From positions 1-48,671 of the forward strand of contig JBBIWA010000035.1 in assembly GCA_037439425.1 (NCBI GenBank): a DNA stretch of 48,671 nt, given 5' to 3'. The notes beneath the pieces are model-generated. The model worked only from the letters and a program-made list of their open reading frames with translations, had not been told where the DNA came from and made no database searches. Source of the DNA: JBBIWA01 sp037439425 (GTDB lineage: Bacteria; Acidobacteriota; Blastocatellia; RBC074). The number at the start of each line of letters is the position of its first letter. The first letter of the stretch is position 1. A program made the position numbers and the translations under genes. Of the stretch, positions 1 to 7,683 are shown in pieces.

Positions 1-710
1 TAGCCGTCTTCTCCACCGCCAACGGTGACCAGAACCAGTCGCTGCTGTTCACTCACCCGAAGCTCTGCTCTGATCTGGTGGCGGCTTACGAGCCTTGCCT
101 CTCGCTTGAGGTAGCCGCAGAATCGCACCTTGGAGAAGAGTGAAAGTGGAAATTGGTATTCTCGTCTGAGATCAAAGACCTCTGGGATGCCAAGCACGAG
201 CACGAAATCGTAAAGCGATCGGATCACTTCGTAGTAGCCGTTCTTCTCCCACACCTCGATTGTGGCCGCTGGGGCATCGAGGATATCGCGCAGAATCAAG
301 ACCCGTTTGGTCTCGGGCAAGCATAGCTTCGAGTAACTCAAAGCCGCTTCCAATTCGTTCTTGACGCCGCAAGGTTTTTTATCCACTAGAAGGAGGTCGG
401 GCTTGAAATTGATCACCGCGCTCAAAATTATCTCCGACCGGAAGCTGATGGTCTCCTCGATCTCAGTACCCAGGGATTTCACCGCATAACCTTCACGCCT
501 GGTTCGGCTAAGGCAGGGAAGCTTGATATAGTCGAGCCGTTGGGGGAGTCGAAAGCTGTGAATCATTGGCGAGCCGGAGACGAGCAAGATGGAAAGATCA
601 GGGAGGGAATCAATCAGCTGCTGGCAGATTGCCAGCATGCGCCGAACATTACCCAGACCGAACGTGTCGTGGGAGTAGACCAGAATCTTCTTCATTTGTT
701 TCGCCGTCAT
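1..710 (-). CDS. Glycosyltransferase (predicted, MGT/MurG-like), partial at left edge
   Basis: The minus strand reads open from ATG 710 to the window edge (about 236 residues) with no stop, so the C-terminal part is missing. The N-terminus has MKKILVYSHDTFGLGNVRR followed by a Rossmann-like alternation, which resembles the YSHDT-GLGH-RR start of predicted glycosyltransferases related to MurG (COG4671-like, from memory). The last visible residues (LVLVTVGGGEDG) look like the beginning of the second, nucleotide-sugar-binding domain. An alternative in-frame ATG at 695 gives a start nearer the conserved strand; neither start has a clear Shine-Dalgarno, so the start is uncertain by five codons. 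It is divergent from the NtrC-type regulator. The acceptor and sugar cannot be told from this fragment. Confidence 0.75.
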   Translation of the reverse strand, partial: MTAKQMKKILVYSHDTFGLGNVRRMLAICQQLIDSLPDLSILLVSGSPMIHSFRLPQRLDYIKLPCLSRTRREGYAVKSLGTEIEETISFRSEIILSAVINFKPDLLLVDKKPCGVKNELEAALSYSKLCLPETKRVLILRDILDAPAATIEVWEKNGYYEVIRSLYDFVLVLGIPEVFDLRREYQFPLSLFSKVRFCGYLKREARLVSRHQIRAELRVSEQQRLVLVTVGGGEDG

Positions 711-1062
711 CTCTGAACTCGCTCTAGAAACTTGCTGTGCACCGAGCGGAAAGGGTAGACTACGACTCACCAAGCACCTATCTGCACTTGCGTTTCTTTC
801 TCCCGGTCTGTGATCTTTGTCACCTCAGCTAAGCAGTGAAGCAGTAGGCCGAGAGAGTTGGGGGCCCGTCTCGAATTTGGCTTGCTCCAGTGTCTCGGTG
901 GGCAATTTTTGTTCCACTACTCAGTATGAAGAAATCGTCTCGGAGTAGCTTGCCTTCCTGGCAGAACAGGGGGAGAAGAGGTTGTGACTGACACCATCAG
1001 TTGCAATTCCTGAGGCAATATGGCACATTCTGTTTCACACAAAGAGAAAGTGCCATCGGCTT
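711..1062. other. Divergent intergenic spacer
   Basis: These 352 bases separate the glycosyltransferase from the NtrC-type regulator and should carry both promoters. I see no gene, repeat array or convincing -35/-10 pair. A TGGCAC at 1021-1026 lacks a GC-containing -12 box at the right distance, so it is not called a sigma-54 promoter. Confidence 0.6.
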
Positions 1063-2478
1063 ATGTCTTCGAACAGACGAGTATTGATTGTTGACGACGA
1101 TCAGGAGTTCGGCCTCGTCACCAAGAACCTGGTAGAGATAGAGGGATTCTCTGCCTGTTTGGCGACAAGCGGGGCGGAAGCTTTGCGCTTGTGTCGTGAG
1201 GAGTCCTTTGGTGTTGTAGTGTTGGACTTGCTGCTGGATGATGTGTGTGGGCTAGAGGTTTTGCGGAAGATTAAAAGCTCCGCGCCGGACCTGCCGGTGA
1301 TTGTCGTGACGGCGCATGGCTCGATAGAATCGGCAGCCGAAGCAGTGCGTGAGGGAGCGTTTGATTATATCGGCAAGCCTTTTCGCGTGGCCGATCTGGT
1401 CGCGGTGTTGCATCGCGCCTTCGAGTGGCGAGGCAGGAAGAAAGATGAAGAGCGCAAACCGCAGAGCCAGGTCTCTGCGATCAACTCGATTGTCGGCCGT
1501 CACCCGGCGATGGTGGCCGTCTATCGCGCGATTGCCCGAGTCGCTGCCACGGATGTGACCGTGCTCATCAGTGGTGAGAGTGGGACGGGGAAGGAACTGG
1601 TGGCACGCGCGCTGCACGACAACTCGCTGCGCGCCCGAAAACCATTTGTTCCGGTCAACTGCGGTGCTTTCTCCGAGACCTTGCTGGAATCGGAACTGTT
1701 CGGTCATGTGCGGGGCGCTTTTACTGGTGCGCACGCCAATCGTCGCGGGATTTTTGAGACGGCTTCGGGAGGGACGATCTTTCTGGATGAGATCTCTGAG
1801 ACCTCGCCGGCCTTTCAGGTTAAACTCCTCCGCGTGCTTCAGGAACAAGAGGTTCGCCCGGTCGGAGCCAGCGAATCGCGGCGCGTGGATGTGAGGGTCT
1901 TAGCAGCGACCAATCGCCGCATTCAAGAGCTTTACCAGAGCAAAGAGTTCCGCCGCGATCTGCTCTATCGTCTCAGCGTGATCAATATTGAATTGCCCCC
2001 GCTGCGCGAGCGGCGCGAGGATATTCCGCTGCTGATAGAGCATTTCCTGCGACGAGCCAATGCGCGGCTAGGCAAGCAGGTCTTTGCGCCGCCGGAAACG
2101 ATGACCTGGCTCAGCAAGCTGGCTTGGCCGGGCAATGTGCGCGAGCTGGAGAATGCTGTCGAGCGAGCCGTCACGCTCAATGTGGGTGGCCGTTTGCTGC
2201 CCGAAGACTTCATGCAATTCACGCCAGCCTTCTTCGCCACGGTAGCGGATGGATCACAGACTAAAGAGGGCCAGGCTCAGGATGGATCGCCCTCAGCTGG
2301 GGTCTGGGTGTGCCAGCTGCCGCGCACGCTGGAAGAAGTCGAACGGGAGCACATTTTGGCTACGCTTCGTTACACCAAGGGCAACAAGCTACGCGCGGCT
2401 GAATTACTAGGGATCGGTCGCTATTCGCTTTATCGTAAAGCCGCAGCGTTAGGGATAGACCTAAGAAAATTCAGTTGA
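1063..2478 (+). CDS. Sigma-54-dependent two-component response regulator (NtrC family)
   Basis: Protein of 471 residues with three domains in order. The first is a receiver (residues 1-120; phospho-acceptor Asp55, acidic DDD near residue 11). The second is a sigma-54-interacting AAA+ ATPase (about 145-375) with Walker A GESGTGKE around 171-178 and an intact GAFTGA loop at 218-223, the contact to sigma-54. The third is a C-terminal Fis-type helix-turn-helix (about 425-465, GNKLRAAELLGIGRYSLYRK). Such proteins activate sigma-54 promoters when phosphorylated. The histidine kinase at 3359 is the likely partner, separated by the cupredoxin gene, so this gene probably opens a signalling operon. All key motifs are intact. 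No sigma-54 promoter with a good GG/GC pair was found in the spacers of this cluster, so its targets are unknown. Confidence 0.95.
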   Translation: MSSNRRVLIVDDDQEFGLVTKNLVEIEGFSACLATSGAEALRLCREESFGVVVLDLLLDDVCGLEVLRKIKSSAPDLPVIVVTAHGSIESAAEAVREGAFDYIGKPFRVADLVAVLHRAFEWRGRKKDEERKPQSQVSAINSIVGRHPAMVAVYRAIARVAATDVTVLISGESGTGKELVARALHDNSLRARKPFVPVNCGAFSETLLESELFGHVRGAFTGAHANRRGIFETASGGTIFLDEISETSPAFQVKLLRVLQEQEVRPVGASESRRVDVRVLAATNRRIQELYQSKEFRRDLLYRLSVINIELPPLRERREDIPLLIEHFLRRANARLGKQVFAPPETMTWLSKLAWPGNVRELENAVERAVTLNVGGRLLPEDFMQFTPAFFATVADGSQTKEGQAQDGSPSAGVWVCQLPRTLEEVEREHILATLRYTKGNKLRAAELLGIGRYSLYRKAAALGIDLRKFS

Positions 2479-2567
2479 GTGGTGAGTTGGAGCCTCGCTT
2501 CCTCTCATCCCTGTGAGGGAAGTGGGAATCCAACGAATCTGATAATGCTGTGGAGTGGTTAACCACC

Positions 2568-3308
2568 ATGTGGCGTAATGGGCTACAGCTGTGGCTCATC
2601 CTGTTGGCTGCGGGAATGCTACTGATCCCTGCGAGGCCGGCTGTAATGCAGGCGGGGCTGAGTGTGGTCAAAGGGCAAGTCGAGCTGATCAATACAAAGG
2701 TGAAGGCGCGCGGCGGGAAGGTTGACAGGAGCGGAGTAGTGATCTGGCTGGAGCCGCTTGGAAACGCGCAGGTGCGAGGAAGGCGGGCGCGGCAAACCAT
2801 TATCCAACGTCACAAGCGCTTCACACCGCACATCACGGCTGTCGAACTCGGCACCGAGATTGAGTTCCCTAATGAGGACCCTTTCTTTCACAATGTGTTT
2901 TCGGTCTATCACGGAAAGCGCTTCGATCTGGGGCTTTATGCCAGCGGCGAGACGCGACCCGTATTATTTAATCGGCCTGGAGTCTCTTATATCTTTTGCA
3001 ACATCCATCCGCAGATGAGCGCCGTGGTGGTGACGCTCAACACGCCCTATTTCGCCATCAGTGATCAGAATGGTGACTTCACGATCAAGGGCGTGGCGGA
3101 AGGTCACTATCGGCTGCGCGTCTGGCATAAGCGGACTAGGCCAGAAGAGCTTGAAGCTCGCTCGCGGATGATTCACGTTACGCCCGGCAGCCTCGAGCTG
3201 GGAGTCATTCAGCTCAGCGAAGAAGGCTACATCCCGCAACCGCACAAGAACAAATATGGCGAGGATTACGAGCTGGAGCGCAATAAACCACTTTACCGGC
3301 GACCCTGA
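2568..3308 (+). CDS. Exported cupredoxin-like protein with type-1 copper ligands (MauL-like family)
   Basis: Protein of 246 residues from ATG 2568. A GTG at 2550 is also in frame, but the ATG puts the basic-hydrophobic signal peptide (residues 1-25, LILLAAGMLLI) right at the N-terminus, with GGAG 12 bases upstream. The middle holds a cupredoxin fold ending in YIFCNIHPQM. His108, Cys144, His147 and Met150 form a complete His-Cys-His-Met set expected of type-1 copper sites. Residues about 155-190 (ISDQNGDFTIKGVAEGHYRLRVW, cut here only for description) look like a carboxypeptidase-regulatory-like beta sandwich. Family members are often labelled methylamine utilization proteins, but no methylamine genes are present here. 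Its place between a response regulator and a histidine kinase suggests a periplasmic role in sensing or electron transfer; that is inference. Confidence 0.8.
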   Translation: MWRNGLQLWLILLAAGMLLIPARPAVMQAGLSVVKGQVELINTKVKARGGKVDRSGVVIWLEPLGNAQVRGRRARQTIIQRHKRFTPHITAVELGTEIEFPNEDPFFHNVFSVYHGKRFDLGLYASGETRPVLFNRPGVSYIFCNIHPQMSAVVVTLNTPYFAISDQNGDFTIKGVAEGHYRLRVWHKRTRPEELEARSRMIHVTPGSLELGVIQLSEEGYIPQPHKNKYGEDYELERNKPLYRRP

Positions 3309-3358
3309 GCTGTCAGCTTGAGCAGCGGCCGGTCGCTCCCGCTTCTGGTACTGAGAAG

Positions 3359-5167
3359 ATGGTTGACTCAGCGAAAGCTCAAAAGAGCGACTACCTGACG
3401 CTGAGGACCAAACTTTTCCTCAGCTCGGCGCTGCTTTCAAGCGCGATCCTGATCATCGCCGCCTGGGTGATCAATAACCAAGTGGTAGCGCAGGCGCGGC
3501 AACAGGTGCAGGCCGAAGTCGAAACTTTGCTGCCGCTTTACGATGCCATCTGGGATGAGCAGGCGCGCCGTCTGGCTGCGCTTGGTTGGACGGTGGCTAA
3601 CTCGCCGATTGTCAAGACGGTCTTCGGTGATCCTCATGCTGCACGCGACCGCGAAACGCTGCGCGAAATGATCGCGGACGCTGGTCCGGAGCTGTCTGAG
3701 CAAGTGGACCTGATCCTGATCAGCGATGGCGCTGGCAAGATCATCTACAGCGAGATGCAGCGCGCCATCGTGTCTGAAATGACGGAATTCGCTCCGGCGC
3801 GCGCCGTCGCGCTGAGTCAAACTCAGAGCCAGGGGATTGCTCTGCTGGGCGGGAAGCTGTTTCGATTGGTGCTCACTCCGGTGCTTTTGCATGCTGGAAG
3901 CTCCGATACCTACAACACGCTTGCGGTCTTCGGCACCGGCTCAGAACTTGATCGAGAGATTGCCTCGGAGATCGGGCAGCGCATTCACAGCGATGTGATT
4001 CTCTTCGCCGCTGACCGGCTCTATGCTTCCTCACTTGAGTCAGAGGCCGAAGCGCTGGCTGCCAGGACGATCTCCTCGAGTGAGATCAGCCGCGCTGTAG
4101 CCACGCGACCTGTCGAACTGCGGATGGGCGGTGAGCTGTATTTGGCTTTCTCCCGGCAACTGGTCGGATTTGAAGGGCAGCATCTAGGGCAGGTCGTGAT
4201 GCTGCGCTCGCTGGCGGGCGCAAGCATTCTGTTTCGGCGGATCTCCAACCTCCTGCTGTTGCTGTGGACCGGCTCTATCGCGGTGGCGCTGGCGCTCAGC
4301 TACTTAATCGCAGATCGGATCACGCGCCCGATTGAGTCACTGGTAGCAGGCGCGCGCGAGTTCGGGCGCGGCAATTACGATTGTCAGATTGAGCTTGCGG
4401 CGCGCGGCGAGATCGGCCACCTGGCCCGGGCATTTGATCAGATGCGCCAATCGCTCAAACAGACGCAAGCGGCGCTGCTCAAAAGCGAGCGGCTGGCTAC
4501 CCTTGGGCAGATGGCCAGTTCTATCATTCACGACTTGCGCAATCCGCTGGCGACGATCTCCACTGCCGCCGAAGTGCTCTCTCAGGATGGGCTGCCGCCA
4601 GAGCGCCGCCGGGTTCTGATCGAGAGCCAGTTGCGCGCTTCCCAGCGCATGAACGGGATGCTCAAGGAATTGCTCGAATTTTCGCAGGGCCGCTACGCCT
4701 TGACCCTGGAGCGACATTCACTTCCCGGCCTGCTGCGGTGGGTGGTGCAGGAATTGAGCGCGCGCACCCTGCGCGCCGGGATTAGGGTCGAGATGCTGGT
4801 TCCGGAAGACCTCTTCATCACAGCAGACGCGGAGCGGCTGCGACGCGTCTTTGAGAACCTGCTCGTCAATTCAATTCAGGCGATGCCGCAGGGCGGAACC
4901 ATTACCATTCGCGCGGCGTGCTATAACGACCGGGTGCGCGTGGATGTGATTGATACCGGCCCTGGTGTGCCAGCGCAAATTCGGGATTGTCTGTTTGAGC
5001 CCTTCGTCAGCTTTGGGAAGGTGGGCGGGACAGGGCTGGGGCTGGCGATTGCGCGCGGTATTGTTGAGGCTCACGGTGGGACGATGGGCCTCGATACTGC
5101 GGTCAGCTCGGGCGCTGACTTCTATCTGGAATTGCCGCTCGCAGCTGCTGGCGAGAAGGAGGCGTGA
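3359..5167 (+). CDS. Membrane-bound sensor histidine kinase (HAMP-HisKA-HATPase)
   Basis: Protein of 602 residues. TM1 lies at about 17-39. A periplasmic sensor region of about 250 residues follows, with a layout like a Cache domain, but I cannot assign a ligand. TM2 is at about 294-314, followed by a HAMP linker (DRITRPIESL). The dimerisation helix carries phospho-acceptor His391 in IIHDLRNPL. The ATPase domain has an N box (FENLLVNSIQAMPQGG), G1 DTGPG and G2 GTGLGLAIARG. All catalytic boxes are intact. The stop TGA overlaps the ATG of the next gene (TGATG), so kinase and receiver are translationally coupled. Candidate outputs are that receiver and the NtrC-type regulator upstream. Confidence 0.95.
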   Translation: MVDSAKAQKSDYLTLRTKLFLSSALLSSAILIIAAWVINNQVVAQARQQVQAEVETLLPLYDAIWDEQARRLAALGWTVANSPIVKTVFGDPHAARDRETLREMIADAGPELSEQVDLILISDGAGKIIYSEMQRAIVSEMTEFAPARAVALSQTQSQGIALLGGKLFRLVLTPVLLHAGSSDTYNTLAVFGTGSELDREIASEIGQRIHSDVILFAADRLYASSLESEAEALAARTISSSEISRAVATRPVELRMGGELYLAFSRQLVGFEGQHLGQVVMLRSLAGASILFRRISNLLLLLWTGSIAVALALSYLIADRITRPIESLVAGAREFGRGNYDCQIELAARGEIGHLARAFDQMRQSLKQTQAALLKSERLATLGQMASSIIHDLRNPLATISTAAEVLSQDGLPPERRRVLIESQLRASQRMNGMLKELLEFSQGRYALTLERHSLPGLLRWVVQELSARTLRAGIRVEMLVPEDLFITADAERLRRVFENLLVNSIQAMPQGGTITIRAACYNDRVRVDVIDTGPGVPAQIRDCLFEPFVSFGKVGGTGLGLAIARGIVEAHGGTMGLDTAVSSGADFYLELPLAAAGEKEA

Positions 5168-5541
5168 TGCCGGTCAAAGTTTTACTGGTGGATGATGATG
5201 ATGCGTTTCGCTCGGTCGCGGCCATTGCGCTCAAGAGCGCCGGCTACGTGGTGCTCGAAGCGACAGATGGGCAGGCGGCGCTGGAGCTGCTTGAGCAGGA
5301 CCGGCCAGACCTGATCATCTCTGACCTGAGCATGCCAGGCCTGGATGGCTGCGCGCTCAGCCGGCAGCTCCGCGCCAGCTCACGCCTGGCCGAGATCCCC
5401 TTATTGATTCTCTCGGCGCACGTCGAGCAAGATGGAATAAGCGACTGGTCTGAGCTGCCGGCCGATTGCTGTTTCAGCAAACAAGGCTCTTTCGGACGGA
5501 TCCTCAAGCGGATTGAAGAATTGACCTCACATCTGAAGTAA
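5167..5541 (+). CDS. Single-domain response regulator (receiver only)
   Basis: Receiver domain of 124 residues without an output domain. It has the acidic triad VDDDD near residue 8, phospho-acceptor Asp53 (ISDLSMPGLDG) and conserved Lys105. The start is set by AAGGAGG at 5156-5162, four bases before ATG 5167; the in-frame GTG at 5164 would be too close to it. The ATG overlaps the kinase stop codon. A lone receiver after a kinase usually works as a phosphate sink, a relay, or a regulator through protein contact. Here it could modulate the flow of phosphate to the NtrC-type protein at 1063. Confidence 0.92.
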   Translation: MPVKVLLVDDDDAFRSVAAIALKSAGYVVLEATDGQAALELLEQDRPDLIISDLSMPGLDGCALSRQLRASSRLAEIPLLILSAHVEQDGISDWSELPADCCFSKQGSFGRILKRIEELTSHLK

Positions 5542-5579
5542 GCTACTGCCCTCATTGCTACTAGCTTGGAGATGAAACA

Positions 5580-7160
5580 ATGAAGCCCAGCAAAAAGTTA
5601 GTTACCAGTCTCCTCGCTGTGCTGATTCTGGTGATGCCGGCCTTCTTGGTGAAGGCCGCCCAACTGGAGCGCACGCAGAGGAATTCCTCCGACACCAGCT
5701 CTGCGCATGATGAGCTGCTGGAGAGGCTGCGCCGCATTCAGGAGACAGCCGAGCAGGCGCAGGCCGAAGCTCGGCGTGCTCGCGAACAGAATGAAGCGTT
5801 GCAGCGCCAGATCGAGCAAGCTGCCGAGCAGCTTGCTCTGCTGCGCCAGGAGCTGGAACGGCTCAGGAGCGCCGATTGCACGGCGCAGTTGAGCGAGCTA
5901 CGCGCTGAAGTCCACAAGCTGCAAACCGCTCTCAATGCCGCGCCGGCGCCGCCCGTTGAAGAGCGGATCGCCGCGCTGGAAGATCAGGTGCAAATAAACA
6001 CGGCGCAGATCAAGGAGCAGGCGCAGACCAAGGTGGAAAGCGATGCGCGCTTCCGGATGCGATTATTCGGGATGATCCTGGCCAATGTTTATCTCAACAC
6101 CAATGACAGTTCGCAACAATCAGCGCCGCAAGCTGCGCCCCCTCTCACCGCGCCGCCGAGCGTGAGACAGCATAACTTCGGCGCGACCTTGCGCCAGAGT
6201 GTGATCGGGTTGGCGCTCGACGGGCCGCGCCTCGGCTCGGCACGCTTGAGCGCGAAGGCTGAATTCGATTTCTTTGGTGGTACCTTCGGGGAATACGGAG
6301 CCAATGTACTTGGCGCGTTGCGGATGCGCACGGCTTCGGCGCGACTTGATTGGCCGCGCACTTCGTTCGTGGTTGGGTTGCAAACGCCGCTAATTTCGCC
6401 GCTCAACCCGACTTCCCTAGCTGCTGTTTGGTATCCAGCCCTTTCCGGAGCAGGTAACCTGTGGCAATGGCGACCGCAACTGATGGTGGAGCATCGCGCC
6501 AGGCTCAGCGAGCCCGCAGAGCTGATTTTGCAAGGCGGCCTGCTGCTGCCTTTCGGCGAGACTGTGGAGTCAATTCCCATCGAAAAGGAACCGGGCTACG
6601 AAGCACGAGTGGCTTTCCGCCAGCGGCTCGATAGCGAGCGGCACCTTGAATTCGGCTTGGGCGGCTACTCATCTCGCCGCTGGTTTCTGTTCAATCGCCG
6701 GGCGCGCTCGTTTGCGGTGACTGGCGATTTTCTTCTTCCGCTGGGCAATCGAATTGAGCTGAGCGGAGAAGCCTTCTTCGGGCAAGGCGTCACTTTCGGG
6801 GAACTGAGCGGCGGGCAAGTTGATCACTCTTTCGCTCTCTCTGGCCAGATCTATAATCCAACCACGCGCATTCGCGCCATTCACACTGCAGGTGGGTGGG
6901 CGCAGTTGAGCCTCAAAGCGAGGCAGGATCTCGATTTCAACTTCGCCTATGGACAGCAAGACCCGCACAATCGCGACATCCTGGCAGGCCTGTGGGATCC
7001 GGCAACCCGCTTCAAGAATCAGGCGGCTTCGGCCAATCTCATCTACCAGCTGCGCCCCAATTACCTGATCTCGCTCGGATACCTTCACCTGTGGACGCAT
7101 TACGCAGCGGCGCGGCAAACCAACGGCCACCTTAATCTGGCTTTCGGCTATGTTTTTTAA
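5580..7160 (+). CDS. Outer-membrane porin-like beta-barrel with N-terminal coiled coil
   Basis: Protein of 526 residues. The signal peptide ends near VKA-AQ (residue 26). A strong coiled coil spans about 38-135 (repeated Glu/Ala/Arg/Gln heptads), then a Pro/Ala-rich linker (about 175-195). The rest is alternating amphipathic strands ending in the aromatic C-terminus NLAFGYVF, typical of a barrel inserted by the BAM machinery. Coiled coil plus barrel resembles DcaP-type trimeric channels, though I cannot assign a substrate. It follows the kinase/receiver pair by 38 bases, so it probably belongs to the same transcript and may be a structural output of the sensory cluster. GGAG sits about 10 bases before the ATG. 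Confidence 0.75.
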   Translation: MKPSKKLVTSLLAVLILVMPAFLVKAAQLERTQRNSSDTSSAHDELLERLRRIQETAEQAQAEARRAREQNEALQRQIEQAAEQLALLRQELERLRSADCTAQLSELRAEVHKLQTALNAAPAPPVEERIAALEDQVQINTAQIKEQAQTKVESDARFRMRLFGMILANVYLNTNDSSQQSAPQAAPPLTAPPSVRQHNFGATLRQSVIGLALDGPRLGSARLSAKAEFDFFGGTFGEYGANVLGALRMRTASARLDWPRTSFVVGLQTPLISPLNPTSLAAVWYPALSGAGNLWQWRPQLMVEHRARLSEPAELILQGGLLLPFGETVESIPIEKEPGYEARVAFRQRLDSERHLEFGLGGYSSRRWFLFNRRARSFAVTGDFLLPLGNRIELSGEAFFGQGVTFGELSGGQVDHSFALSGQIYNPTTRIRAIHTAGGWAQLSLKARQDLDFNFAYGQQDPHNRDILAGLWDPATRFKNQAASANLIYQLRPNYLISLGYLHLWTHYAAARQTNGHLNLAFGYVF

Positions 7161-7217
7161 GCCACACTCGCTTGACGAAAGGCAGCTATTAAACTTTATC
7201 GGGAATTTGTGATCCAG

Positions 7218-7622
7218 CTAGGTGCGTGGTTTGACGTTCTCGCGGATGAACTTGATAATCTCTTCGGTAGAAGTACCGGGCAGAAAGATCTCGGCCACAC
7301 CGATCTTTTTGAGCTCGGGGATGTCATCCTCTGGAATGATCCCACCGCCGAAGAGCAACACGTCATCCATCCCCTGCTGCTTCATCAGTTCTTTAACGCG
7401 GGGGAAGATCGTCATATGCGCGCCAGAAAGGATCGAAAGGCCGATAATATCGACATCCTCTTGCAGCGCCGCACTGACGATCTGCTCCGGCGTCTGGCGC
7501 AGCCCCGTGTAGATCACTTCCATACCAGCATCGCGCAAGGCTCGCGCGATCACTTTAACGCCACGGTCGTGACCATCCAGACCGGGTTTGGCGAGAAGCA
7601 CTCTGATCTTGTGTTCTGGCAT
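7218..7622 (-). CDS. Cobalamin-binding subunit of a split acyl-CoA mutase (methylmalonyl-CoA mutase type)
   Basis: Protein of 134 residues made only of a B12-binding Rossmann domain. The signature is Asp16-Gly-His18-Asp-Arg-Gly, with His18 expected to replace dimethylbenzimidazole as lower cobalt ligand. It is followed by the SILSGAH stretch and the LFGGGIIP loop before the last helix. The length equals the C-terminal domain of one-chain methylmalonyl-CoA mutase, and the catalytic chain at 12742-14439 lacks that domain, so the two should pair as a heteromer. They lie on the same strand but are separated by two peptidase genes and a long repeat-rich spacer. Convergent with the porin gene. Confidence 0.92.
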   Translation of the reverse strand: MPEHKIRVLLAKPGLDGHDRGVKVIARALRDAGMEVIYTGLRQTPEQIVSAALQEDVDIIGLSILSGAHMTIFPRVKELMKQQGMDDVLLFGGGIIPEDDIPELKKIGVAEIFLPGTSTEEIIKFIRENVKPRT

Positions 7623-7630
7623 AGTTGATT

Positions 7631-7679
7631 AAGAACCAGTGGCCAGTAGATGCTGGCTACCAACTACCGGCTACTGACT
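7631..7679. repeat. Degenerate heptanucleotide tandem tract
   Basis: Seven 7-bp units in phase fill the gap between the mutase B12-subunit gene and the peptidase gene: AAGAACC, AGTGGCC, AGTAGAT, GCTGGCT, ACCAACT, ACCGGCT, ACTGACT. It belongs to the same style of repeat as the tracts at 11522, 20402, 29531, 31588, 32161 and 34401. Confidence 0.6.
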
Positions 7680-7683
7680 CTGC

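Noticed and set aside
1021..1036. TGGCAC resembling the -24 box of a sigma-54 promoter before the NtrC-type gene
   Set aside because: The -12 position reads GTTTC instead of a GC-containing TTGC at the required distance.
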